This document shows positions 51,937-61,276 of a stretch of 64,000 nucleotides of DNA, piece by piece. The position numbers were made by a program, and so were the translations under genes. The notes beneath the pieces were generated by a model. It had not been told where the DNA came from. It worked only from the letters and a program-made list of their open reading frames with translations, and did not search any database. Each line of letters opens with the position of its first letter. Position 1 is the first letter of the stretch. Origin of the DNA: Nocardioides sp. JS614 (GTDB lineage Bacteria > Actinomycetota > Actinomycetes > Propionibacteriales > Nocardioidaceae); assembly GCF_000015265.1 (NCBI RefSeq), contig NC_008699.1:4154001-4218000 (forward strand). The letters are read 5' to 3'.

Positions 51937-52218
51937 TCAGCAGCAACCGCCGGCGACGGCCGGGATGACCGAGATCTGGGCGCCGTCGGGCGTGGGCGTC
52001 GCCAGGTTGTCGAGGAACCGCACGTCGTCGTTGCCGACGTAGACGTTGACGAAGCGGCGCAGCTCGCCGGCGTCGTCGAGGATCCGGGCCTTGATCCCGC
52101 CGTAGCTGCCGTCGAGGTCGTCGAGGACCTCGGCCAGCGTGGCGCCGGAGGCGCTCACCTCGGACTCGCCGCCGGTGTAGGTGCGCAGGATCGTGGGGAT
52201 CCGGACGGAGACGCTCAT
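51937..52218 (-). CDS. CysO-like MoaD/ThiS sulfur carrier ending Gly-Gly-Cys-Cys
   Basis: Ubiquitin-fold sulfur carrier (93 aa) strongly resembling mycobacterial CysO (IPTILRTYTGGESEVSASG, RRFVNVYVGNDDVRF, ISVIPAVAGG). CysO-type carriers hold sulfide as a C-terminal thiocarboxylate on Gly-Gly. Here two cysteines follow (AVAGGCC-stop), so a protease must first expose Gly-Gly, as JAMM-type proteases do for QbsE and HcyS. It lies 26 nt behind the threonine-synthase-like gene, with a GAGGAG ribosome-binding site, in an operon led by a SAM-I riboswitch. Confidence 0.88.
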   Translation of the reverse strand: MSVSVRIPTILRTYTGGESEVSASGATLAEVLDDLDGSYGGIKARILDDAGELRRFVNVYVGNDDVRFLDNLATPTPDGAQISVIPAVAGGCC

Positions 52219-52244
52219 GGTCAGCTCCTCGGGTGCTCGGGTGC

Positions 52245-53519
52245 TCAGGCCAGGCCGGTGGCGGCGAAGGCAGGGTACGACGGGTCGATGGTCGCGGCGG
52301 GCGCCACGGTGCCGGAGACCGCGTCCAGGGTCTTCAGGCCGTGGCCGGTGTTGATCACCACGGTCTCGAGCGAGGTGTCGAGCTGGCCGGTCTCGACGAG
52401 CTTCTTCAACACGGCGACGGTGGTGCCGCCGGCGGTCTCGGTGAAGATCCCCTCGGTGCGGGCCAGCAGCACGATGCCGGCGCGGATCTCGTCGTCGGTG
52501 ACGTCCTCGACCGCGCCGCCGGTCTCGCGGCAGATGTCGAGGACGTAGATGCCGTCGGCGGGGTTGCCGATCGCCAGGCTCTTGGCGATCGTGTCCGGCT
52601 TGACCGGGCGGATGGCGTCGACGCCGGCCTTGTAGGCGACCGAGACCGGGGAGCAGCCCGCGGCCTGCGCGCCGTACACGCGGTAGGGCTTGTCCTCCAC
52701 GAGGCCGAGCCGGATCAGCTCCTGGAAGGCCTTGTGCACCTTGGTCAGCTGCGAGCCGCTCGCGACCGGGATCACGATCTGGTCCGGCAGCCGCCAGCCG
52801 AGCTGCTCGGCGATCTCGTAGCCGAGGGTCTTGGAGCCCTCGGCGTAGTAGGGGCGGACGTTGACGTTCACGAACGCCCAGCCCTCCTCCTCGCCGGCGA
52901 TCTCGGAAGCGAGCCGGTTGACGTCGTCGTAGTTGCCGTTGACGGCCACCAGGGAGTCGGTGAAGACGGCGGAGTTGACCTGCTTGGGCTGCTCGAGGTT
53001 GCTCGGGATGAACACCACGGTCTTGATGCCGGCGCGGGCGCCCGCGGCGGCGACCGCGTTGGCGAGGTTGCCGGTGCTCGGACAGGCGAAGACCTTGCTG
53101 CCGAACTCGCGGGCCGCGCTCAGCGCGCAGGCGACGACGCGGTCCTTGAAGGAGTTGGTGGGGTTGGTGGAGTCGTCCTTGACCCACAGGTTCGCGATCC
53201 CGAGCTCGGCGGCCAGGTTGCCCGCACGCAGCAGGCGGGTGAAGCCGGGCTCGGTGTTGGGGCTGTCCTCGATGTCGGCGGGCACCGGCAGCAGCGCCTT
53301 GTAGCGCCAGATGTTGCGCGGGCCGGCCTCGATCTCCTCGCGGGTGACCCGGGGGAAGTCGTAGGCGATCTCCAGGGGGCCGAAGCACTCCGGACACGCG
53401 TAGTGCGGTCCGAGCTCGACCTGGTGGCCGCACTCGCGGCAGGAGAGGGCGGTGGCGTTGCCGAACGCGCCCTCGCGCAGGCCCGGCGTGCTGGTCTTCT
53501 CGATGACGACGGCGCTCAT
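52245..53519 (-). CDS. thrC: Threonine synthase-like PLP enzyme (possible homocysteine synthase)
   Basis: Fold II PLP enzyme (424 aa) annotated by similarity as threonine synthase, which converts O-phosphohomoserine to threonine. An N-terminal zinc-ribbon-like part has four Cys (SCRECGHQ and ACPECFGP). The PLP lysine motif reads NPTNSFKDRVV, where classical ThrC has NPTGSFKDRGM; the PLP-phosphate loop follows as CPSTGNLANAVAA. It is preceded by a SAM-I riboswitch and followed by a CysO-like carrier. That points to a sulfur reaction on O-phosphohomoserine, making homocysteine, rather than threonine synthesis. A strong AGGAGG lies before the ATG at 53519. Confidence 0.85.
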   Translation of the reverse strand: MSAVVIEKTSTPGLREGAFGNATALSCRECGHQVELGPHYACPECFGPLEIAYDFPRVTREEIEAGPRNIWRYKALLPVPADIEDSPNTEPGFTRLLRAGNLAAELGIANLWVKDDSTNPTNSFKDRVVACALSAAREFGSKVFACPSTGNLANAVAAAGARAGIKTVVFIPSNLEQPKQVNSAVFTDSLVAVNGNYDDVNRLASEIAGEEEGWAFVNVNVRPYYAEGSKTLGYEIAEQLGWRLPDQIVIPVASGSQLTKVHKAFQELIRLGLVEDKPYRVYGAQAAGCSPVSVAYKAGVDAIRPVKPDTIAKSLAIGNPADGIYVLDICRETGGAVEDVTDDEIRAGIVLLARTEGIFTETAGGTTVAVLKKLVETGQLDTSLETVVINTGHGLKTLDAVSGTVAPAATIDPSYPAFAATGLA

Positions 53520-53531
53520 GAAGTCCTCCTT

Positions 53532-53676
53532 CTCATCTTCCCCGGGTGCGGCGGTCGCCCCGGGCGGAATTGGCACCGTTTCCGCGAACCGCTTCCTGGC
53601 TGGATGCCGGGCGGCGGAGGATCGCGGCGGTTGCCGGGACTTCACAGGGCCGTATCCCTCAGTCCCTCTTGATGAG
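53532..53676 (-). ncRNA. SAM-I (S-box) riboswitch
   Basis: Reading the minus strand, the P1 helix pairs CTCATC (5' end) with GATGAG (3' end). Between them are the S-box signatures AGAGGGACTGAGGGATACG, GGCCCTGTGAAGTCCC, GGCAACC and GGTGCCAATTCC, all in the right order. The 3' strand of P1 touches the AAGGAGGAC ribosome-binding site of the ThrC-like gene, so ligand binding probably blocks translation. Confidence 0.93.
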
Positions 53677-53685
53677 CTGTGGAGA

Positions 53686-53714
53686 ACAGTACGACGGCCG
53701 TCTCAGCATGTGCA
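53686..53714 (-). promoter_or_regulatory. Promoter of the riboswitch operon
   Basis: Minus-strand TACTGT (53686-53691) with TGCACA 17 bp upstream. Transcription would start near 53679, just before the riboswitch P1. Confidence 0.45.
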
Positions 53715-53744
53715 CATCGCATCCACATGTTGGACGGCCGTCGT
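53691..53744 (-). terminator. Hairpin downstream of lon
   Basis: Perfect 12-bp arms ACGACGGCCGTC and GACGGCCGTCGT with an inner CATGTG/CACATG pair. It lies 21 bp after the lon stop and overlaps the next promoter. Confidence 0.6.
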
Positions 53745-53765
53745 CTCGCGCCCGGAGGCGTCCGG

Positions 53766-56075
<2,310 letters not shown>

Positions 56076-56123
56076 GTCCGCTCAACTCCCGAGCCCGGGC
56101 CGGTGTTCCGGAGAGCGCCTCCT

Positions 56124-56140
56124 GTTCGCTGTTGACGAAC
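56124..56140. promoter_or_regulatory. ClgR-like operator upstream of lon
   Basis: GTTCGCTGTTGACGAAC is an inverted repeat (GTTCG-N7-CGAAC) close to the ClgR pattern GTTCGC/GCGAAC known upstream of clp and lon genes. It sits in the loop of a larger perfect hairpin with arms GGTGTTCCGG (56102-56111) and CCGGAACACC (56143-56152). Confidence 0.45.
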
Positions 56141-56180
56141 ACCGGAACACCCGAGGGTCCTGGGTGCCCCGATCCGGCGG

Positions 56181-56244
56181 GATACTCCCTGACGATTGCG
56201 GGCTCGACACGCCGGCGGGGACCGCGCAATCGTCAGGGACTACC
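56181..56244. repeat. Family C inverted repeat, copy 4
   Basis: Arms ACTCCCTGACGATTGCG and CGCAATCGTCAGGGACT around a GC-rich loop, 12 bp after the otsB stop. Within the arms the GATTGC/GCAATC bases are compensated relative to copy 1 (GGTTGC/GCAACC). Confidence 0.9.
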
Positions 56245-56256
56245 GGGCCGGCGCGT

Positions 56257-57102
56257 TCAGACCCGGGCGGCGCGGGCGTCGGCGGTGAGCCGGCGGAGCA
56301 GCTCGAGGACGCCCTCGGGGCCGTCGACGACGACGTCGGAGAGCTCGACCAGGGCGCTCTGCTCGAACGAGGCCGAGCAGACCAGCAGGGTGGGCAGCCC
56401 GTTCTTGGCGAGCGCGCCGACGGCCTCGAACGCCTCGACGTCGCCCAGGTCGTCACCGGCGAAGAGGAACGCACCGGCACCCACCTCCTCGACCAGCCTG
56501 TCGACGGCCTGGCCCTTGTCCATGCCGGGCGCGCGGACCTCGATGACCCGGCGGCCGGGCTCGAGGACCAGGTCGTTGCGACCGGCCAGCTCCCGCAGCA
56601 CCGGCAGCAGCCGCTCGAACGCGGCGTCGGGGTCGGGCAGCCGGCGGGTGTGCACGGCGTACGCGAGGCCCTTCTCCTCGACGTACGCGTCGGCCGCGCC
56701 GGCGGTGCGCAGGGCGCGCGGCAGGTCCCGGAGGAAGGTCGCGAGCCCGGCGGGCGGCCGCGGGGAGATGATCCGGCGCCGGTTCGCGCTCCACCGCTCG
56801 TTGCCGTACTGGCCGAAGACGAAGAGGTCCTTGCCGGCCGCGGCGACGGCGTCGCCGACCTCCTCGAGGCCGCCGAGGTCGAGGGCCTGGCGGGCGGGGC
56901 GGCCGGTGATCACCGCGATCGCGGCGACCTCGGCGGCGAGTTCGACGAGCACCTCGCGGGCCTCCGGGTGGATGCGCGCCTGCGCGGGGTCGTCCACGAT
57001 CGGCGACAGGGTGCCGTCGAAGTCGAGGCCGACCACGGCCCGGCTCGCGGCGCGCACGAGCGCGGCGTACTTCTGCTCCCCCTCGGGCGAGGTGAACTCC
57101 AT
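56257..57102 (-). CDS. otsB: Trehalose-6-phosphate phosphatase
   Basis: HAD-type phosphatase (281 aa) that removes phosphate from trehalose 6-phosphate. The nucleophile motif is GLDFDGTLSPIVDD (about 25-38), motif II region VITGRPARQALDL, the conserved Lys region APGMDKGQAVDRL, and the acidic motif FAGDDLGDVEAF (about 213-224). The partner otsA is 2.6 kb away on the other strand. Together they make trehalose, a compatible solute and precursor of cell-wall glycolipids. Confidence 0.93.
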   Translation of the reverse strand: MEFTSPEGEQKYAALVRAASRAVVGLDFDGTLSPIVDDPAQARIHPEAREVLVELAAEVAAIAVITGRPARQALDLGGLEEVGDAVAAAGKDLFVFGQYGNERWSANRRRIISPRPPAGLATFLRDLPRALRTAGAADAYVEEKGLAYAVHTRRLPDPDAAFERLLPVLRELAGRNDLVLEPGRRVIEVRAPGMDKGQAVDRLVEEVGAGAFLFAGDDLGDVEAFEAVGALAKNGLPTLLVCSASFEQSALVELSDVVVDGPEGVLELLRRLTADARAARV

Positions 57103-57153
57103 GCCCCCACCCTGCCATCCCCGCTCACCCGGACGGCCGGGTGCGGGTCGGGC

Positions 57154-57645
57154 TCAGTCCAGCGGACCGGTCAGGATGAGGGTCAGCCGGTCGAGCCGCA
57201 TCGGGTCGACGGCGGGCGCGGTCCGCCGGATGCCGAGGTCCAGCGCGAGCGTCTTCGCGGCCTGCTTCAGCTTCGGCGGGTAGTAGACCGTCGAGGCGGG
57301 GATCGTGCCGTACCAGTTGTCGGAGCCCACGACCTGCCAGCCGATGCCGGTGGCGCGCTCGGCGACCCGGCCGGCGAGCCCGGTGATGCCGGAGTTGTTG
57401 TAGACCTCGACGTAGACCTTGCCGCGCTTGACGGTCGGCTGGGGCTTCGGCTCCTTCGTCGGGGTCGGCTGCGCCGACGGCGACATGCTCGGCCCGGCCT
57501 CACGGGCCACCGTGGCCACCTCACGCTCAGCGGGCTCGCCGCCGCGGGTCGCGACGAACGCGATGCCGGCCATCGCCACCGCGATCACGCTCAGCATCAC
57601 CACCGGGGACGGGGTGACCACGCCGCGCTGGTTGCGGGTGCGCAC
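57154..57645 (-). CDS. LytR C-terminal domain protein
   Basis: Membrane-anchored 163-aa protein. One helix (VVMLSVIAVAMAGIAFVAT, about 15-33), a Thr/Pro-rich linker (PSAQPTPTKEPKPQPT), and the LytR_C domain (KVYVEVYNNSGITGLAGRVA, about 74-93). The domain is often found alone or behind cell-wall polymer ligases of the LCP family; its exact role is unknown. The start codon is GTG, 3 bp after the DUF3263 stop, so the two are cotranscribed. Confidence 0.88.
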   Translation of the reverse strand: MRTRNQRGVVTPSPVVMLSVIAVAMAGIAFVATRGGEPAEREVATVAREAGPSMSPSAQPTPTKEPKPQPTVKRGKVYVEVYNNSGITGLAGRVAERATGIGWQVVGSDNWYGTIPASTVYYPPKLKQAAKTLALDLGIRRTAPAVDPMRLDRLTLILTGPLD

Positions 57646-57648
57646 CGC

Positions 57649-57942
57649 TCAGACCTCGAAGCCGAGCCGGCGGGCCGAGCGCTGCCGCTGGCGCGCCGAG
57701 CGCAGCCGCCGCAGCCGGCGGACCAGCAGCGGGTCGGCCTCGAGCGCCTCGGGCCGGTCGATCAGCGCGTTGAGGACCTGGTAGTAGCGGGTCGAGGACA
57801 TGTCGAACTTCTCCCGGACCGCGGTCTCCTTGGCGCCGGCGTACTTCCACCACTGGCGCTCGAAGTCGAGGATCTCCCGGTCGCGGTCGCTGAGGGTCGG
57901 CGTGACCTCGGCGGCGCCACCGAAGGCGTTCGCGGCATCCAT
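57649..57942 (-). CDS. DUF3263 protein
   Basis: A 97-aa helical basic protein of the actinobacterial DUF3263 family (LSDRDREILDFERQWWKYAG, then MSSTRYYQVLNALIDRPEAL). The pattern resembles a helix-turn-helix, and the tail is arginine-rich, so nucleic-acid binding is plausible. An AGGAG ribosome-binding site lies before the ATG at 57942, with a TACAGT hexamer about 40 nt upstream. Forms an operon with the LytR_C gene, a pairing frequent in actinobacteria. Confidence 0.88.
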   Translation of the reverse strand: MDAANAFGGAAEVTPTLSDRDREILDFERQWWKYAGAKETAVREKFDMSSTRYYQVLNALIDRPEALEADPLLVRRLRRLRSARQRQRSARRLGFEV

Positions 57943-58047
57943 GAGATCTCCTGAGGACAGTGGTCCGGCTCGTTCGCCTCACTGTAGGCGACGAACCACA
58001 ACGATGTCATTCGACCTGCCGAGAGTCCCCGGAGGAGTCGCCACCGA

Positions 58048-58053
58048 TAGCGT
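58048..58053 (+). promoter_or_regulatory. -10 hexamer, leaderless start
   Basis: TAGCGT ends 6 nt before the ATG at 58060. Confidence 0.5.
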
Positions 58054-58059
58054 CCGGGC

Positions 58060-59070
58060 ATGGAGACCATCGGCTGGGGAATCCTCGCCACGGGCAAGAT
58101 CGCCCACACGTTCGCACGCGACCTGGCGCTGGTGCCGGGCGCCCGGCTGGCCGCCGTCGGGTCCCGGCGCGCGGAGAGCGCCGAAGCGTTCGCGAAGGAG
58201 TACGGCGCGGCCGCGGCGCACGGATCGTACGAGGAGCTGGTGGCGGACCCCGCCGTCGACGTCGTCTACATCGCCACGCCCCACGCCCTGCACCTCGACA
58301 ACGCGCGGCTGGCCTTCGAGGCCGGCAAGCACGTGCTGTGCGAGAAGCCGCTGACCCTCGACGTGGCCGACGCCGAGGAGATGGTCCGCCTGACCGGCGC
58401 CCACGACCGGTTCCTCATGGAGGCGATGTGGACCGCCTGCCATCCGGTCGTCCGGGCTCTCCGCGAGCGGCTGCAGTCCGGTGAGTTCGGCACCCCGCGG
58501 CACCTGCACGCCGAGCTGGGGTTCCGCGTCGACGCGCCTCCCGGGGACCGGATGCTCGACCCGGCGCTGGGGGCCTCCGCGCTGCTGGACATGGGCATCT
58601 ACCCGCTGACCATCGCCCACCTCCTGCTCGGCCCGGCGGAGCGGCTGACCGCCACCGGTGACCTGTCCGAGCGCGGGATCGACCTCGACATCGCGATCAG
58701 CGGGCGCTACCCGGGCGGCGCCCTGGCGACGATGACCGCGTCGATGACGTCGTACTCCTCCCGCGCCTGCGAGATCGCCACCGACCGCGGCCGGATCCGG
58801 TTCGACGACTTCCACCACCCGGCCCGCGCGGTGTTCACGCCGTACGCCCCCGGTCCGGGCAGCTGGGTGGTCGAGCCCGGCGCGCCGGTCGAGGTCGTCG
58901 GCGCCGAGCCGGTGCTCGGCAAGGGCTACGGCAACGAGATCGCCGAGGTGGGCCGCTGCCTGCGCGAGGGCCTGCGCGAGAGCCCGCTGGTCCCCCACGA
59001 GCAGACCCTCGCGCTGCTGCGGCAGATGGACGACCTGCGTGCCCAGGTGGGGGTCGAGTTCCCGGTCTGA
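58060..59070 (+). CDS. Gfo/Idh/MocA family oxidoreductase
   Basis: NAD(P)-dependent sugar-type dehydrogenase (336 aa). The N-terminal Rossmann fold starts GWGILATGKIAHTFARDL (GxGxxA type), followed by the signature CEKPLTLDVADAEEM (about 92-106) with the catalytic Lys of EKP. The C-terminal domain contains GMYPL-like DMGIYPLTIAHLLLG. It resembles dimeric dihydrodiol or inositol-type dehydrogenases. Substrate unknown, no sugar operon nearby. Confidence 0.9.
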   Translation: METIGWGILATGKIAHTFARDLALVPGARLAAVGSRRAESAEAFAKEYGAAAAHGSYEELVADPAVDVVYIATPHALHLDNARLAFEAGKHVLCEKPLTLDVADAEEMVRLTGAHDRFLMEAMWTACHPVVRALRERLQSGEFGTPRHLHAELGFRVDAPPGDRMLDPALGASALLDMGIYPLTIAHLLLGPAERLTATGDLSERGIDLDIAISGRYPGGALATMTASMTSYSSRACEIATDRGRIRFDDFHHPARAVFTPYAPGPGSWVVEPGAPVEVVGAEPVLGKGYGNEIAEVGRCLREGLRESPLVPHEQTLALLRQMDDLRAQVGVEFPV

Positions 59071-59083
59071 CCGGCGCGCTGGG

Positions 59084-59140
59084 GGGTTCGGCTGTCAGCA
59101 GCCGAAACCCGCAGGACACGCCGAGGGGCCACGGCGTGTC
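59084..59140. repeat. Double hairpin at the sensor gene end
   Basis: GGGTTCGGCTG-TCAG-CAGCCGAAACCC is followed by GACACGCCG/CGGCGTGTC. The first loop contains the stop codon of the truncated sensor gene, and the two hairpins encode its last 15 residues. Confidence 0.65.
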
Positions 59141-59616
59141 GTGCGGGTTCCGGCCGCCAGGTGTGACTGGTGGGGCAGCTGAGGTGACCCTGGAGCCACG
59201 CCCGGCGAGAACGCGAAGTTGCCGGTCACCAGTGCGACCAGCGACCACACGACGTCGAGCCAGGACTGCGGGTCGCGCAGCGGCGTGAGCGCCCGGCGCC
59301 AGAACCCGTCCCCGACGCGCCCGCACAGGTACCTCGGGGTGGGCGCGCAGCGGCCGAGCAGCTCCCGCATCAGCAGCCGCTCGAACCGGGCGAAGCCGCG
59401 CGCCACCATCACGCCGACCCAGAGCAGCAGGACGCCGCCGATGATGACCGAGCGCCCGACCCCGAGGGCCAGGTCGGTGACCACCACCACGAACCCCACG
59501 AGCGCGATCGGGAAGGCAGAGAGGTGGTAGCCGGTCTCGAGCAGTACCCGTCGTACGCCGCGGGGTTGGCGCGAGGTCGCGAGAGGGTACGTCTGGCTCA
59601 TGGTCAGGTCCGCCAT
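59095..59616 (-). CDS. Truncated sensor-domain membrane protein
   Basis: A 173-aa protein resembling the membrane sensor domain found at the N-terminus of some actinobacterial histidine kinases. Two adjacent helices (LSAFPIALVGFVVVVTDLAL and IIGGVLLLWVGVMVARGF) are followed by ARFERLLMRELLG. A third helix begins (WLDVVWSLVALVTGNFAFS) but ends abruptly in a Pro/Ser/Arg tail encoded by hairpin repeats. No kinase follows. It may be a shortened gene or a decaying pseudogene. A leaderless-type TAGCGT precedes the ATG at 59616. Confidence 0.6.
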   Translation of the reverse strand: MADLTMSQTYPLATSRQPRGVRRVLLETGYHLSAFPIALVGFVVVVTDLALGVGRSVIIGGVLLLWVGVMVARGFARFERLLMRELLGRCAPTPRYLCGRVGDGFWRRALTPLRDPQSWLDVVWSLVALVTGNFAFSPGVAPGSPQLPHQSHLAAGTRTTRRGPSACPAGFGC

Positions 59617-59623
59617 GGGAGAA

Positions 59624-59629
59624 ACGCTA
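59624..59629 (-). promoter_or_regulatory. -10 hexamer of sensor-domain gene
   Basis: On the minus strand TAGCGT ends 7 nt before the ATG at 59616. Confidence 0.45.
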
Positions 59630-59717
59630 GGAACATGCGGGCTCGCGCACGATCCTGCCAGCCCGACATCCGCTGTCGGGCCAACCCGACAGCGGCGGCG
59701 GCCTGTGGAGGCTCAAC

Positions 59718-59723
59718 TAGGGT
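59718..59723 (+). promoter_or_regulatory. -10 hexamer of otsA
   Basis: TAGGGT ends 7 nt before the GTG at 59731; this sets the otsA start. Confidence 0.5.
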
Positions 59724-59730
59724 GAAGAAC

Positions 59731-61170
59731 GTGGCTTCCTCTGGCTCGGCTGACCTGGTCATCGTCGCGAACCGACTCCCCGTCGACCGGGTGCCGCTCG
59801 GAGACGGGACGGCCGAGTGGCGGCGCTCACCCGGCGGCCTGGTCACCGCGATCGAGCCGGTCATGCGCGCCAACGACGGCAGCTGGATCGGCTGGCCGGG
59901 CGGCACCGAGAGCGACCTGGAGCCCTTCGAGGACGAGGGCCTCGACCTGGTCCCGATCACGTTGACCCAGCAGGAGGTCGAGGAGTTCTACGAGGGCTTC
60001 GCGAACGGCACCCTGTGGCCGCTCTACCACGACGTCGCCGCGAAGCCGGAGTTCCACCGCGAGTGGTGGGACGCCTATGTGGTGGTGAACCGGCGGTTCG
60101 CCGAGCAGGCCGCTGCAGCTGCCTCCGAGGGTGCGACCGTGTGGGTGCACGACTACCAGCTGCAGCTGGTGCCACAGATGCTGCGCGAGCTGCGCCCGGA
60201 CCTGCGGATCGGGTTCTACCTGCACATCCCGTTCCCGCCCACCGAGCTGTTCCAGCAGCTGCCCTGGCGACGCCAGCTGCTCGAGGGCCTGCTGGGCGCC
60301 GACCTGGTCGGCTTCCAGCTCCCCGGCGCCGCGCAGAACTTCGTGCGACTGGTCCGCCAGCGGGTCGGGCACAAGACGCACCGCGACCTCGTCTACCTGC
60401 CCGACGGCCGCACCGTGCGGGCCGCAGCGTTCCCGATCTCCATCGACGCGAAGGGCTTCGAGGACCTGGCTCGCTCCGAGGAGGTCGAGAAGCGCGCCGC
60501 CGAGATCCGCGACGCCCTGGGCAACCCGAGCCGGATCTTCCTCGGCGTCGACCGACTCGACTACACCAAGGGCATCTACGCCCGGCTCCGCGCCTACAGC
60601 GAGCTGCTGGCGCAGGGCGACCTCGACGTCGAGGACGCGGTGTTCGTGCAGGTGGCGACGCCCTCGCGCGAGCAGGTCGAGCAGTACCGCATCCTCCGCG
60701 ACGACATCGACCGCCTCGTGGGGCGGATCAACGGCGACCTCGGGCGGATCGGCCGGCCGGCGATCAGCTACATGCACGCGTCGTACCCCCGCGAGGAGAT
60801 GGCGGCGCTCTACCGCGCCGCCGACATCATGGTGGTGACGCCGTACCGCGACGGCATGAACCTGGTCGCCAAGGAGTACGTCGCCTGCCGCTTCGACAAC
60901 GACGGCGCACTGGTGCTCTCGGAGTTCGCGGGCGCGGCCGACGAGCTGCGGCAGGCCTGGCTGGTCAACCCCTACGACATCAACGGGATGAAGTCCGCAC
61001 TGCTGGAGGCCTACCGCGCCGACGAGAAGGAGCGGACCCGGCGGATGAAGGCGATGCGCAAGACCGTCAGCCAGAACGACGTCGCCGCCTGGGCCGACAG
61101 CTTCCTCGCCGAGCTCACCGCCGTGCGGCCCTCGCACGGCAAGACCGTGCGGCCCGCCCGGCGGTCCTGA
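59731..61170 (+). CDS. otsA: Trehalose-6-phosphate synthase
   Basis: GT20 glycosyltransferase (479 aa) that joins a nucleotide-activated glucose to glucose 6-phosphate. Signatures are SPGGLVTAIEPVM (about 28-40), WVHDYQLQLVPQMLREL (about 137-153), YLHIPFPPTELFQQLPW, GVDRLDYTKGI (about 270-280) and TPYRDGMNLVAKEYVA (about 368-383). The substrate-binding residues are present. Divergent from the truncated sensor gene. The OtsB phosphatase is nearby. Confidence 0.95.
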   Translation: MASSGSADLVIVANRLPVDRVPLGDGTAEWRRSPGGLVTAIEPVMRANDGSWIGWPGGTESDLEPFEDEGLDLVPITLTQQEVEEFYEGFANGTLWPLYHDVAAKPEFHREWWDAYVVVNRRFAEQAAAAASEGATVWVHDYQLQLVPQMLRELRPDLRIGFYLHIPFPPTELFQQLPWRRQLLEGLLGADLVGFQLPGAAQNFVRLVRQRVGHKTHRDLVYLPDGRTVRAAAFPISIDAKGFEDLARSEEVEKRAAEIRDALGNPSRIFLGVDRLDYTKGIYARLRAYSELLAQGDLDVEDAVFVQVATPSREQVEQYRILRDDIDRLVGRINGDLGRIGRPAISYMHASYPREEMAALYRAADIMVVTPYRDGMNLVAKEYVACRFDNDGALVLSEFAGAADELRQAWLVNPYDINGMKSALLEAYRADEKERTRRMKAMRKTVSQNDVAAWADSFLAELTAVRPSHGKTVRPARRS

Positions 61171-61263
61171 CGGCTGGGCGGTCCTGCCTCCTGGCGCTCA
61201 CCGCGCGTGACCGGGCTCATGCCCCGGCCCCCGGACCTGCCTCGTGACCTCCGTGTCGGGGAG

Positions 61264-61269
61264 TAGTTT
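61264..61269 (+). promoter_or_regulatory. -10 hexamer, leaderless start
   Basis: TAGTTT ends 7 nt before the ATG at 61277. Confidence 0.45.
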
Positions 61270-61276
61270 TCCGGGC

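Noticed and set aside
53532..53676. T-box or threonine attenuator before the ThrC-like gene
   Set aside because: No T-box sequence or threonine-codon leader peptide was seen, whereas the S-box signatures are all present.
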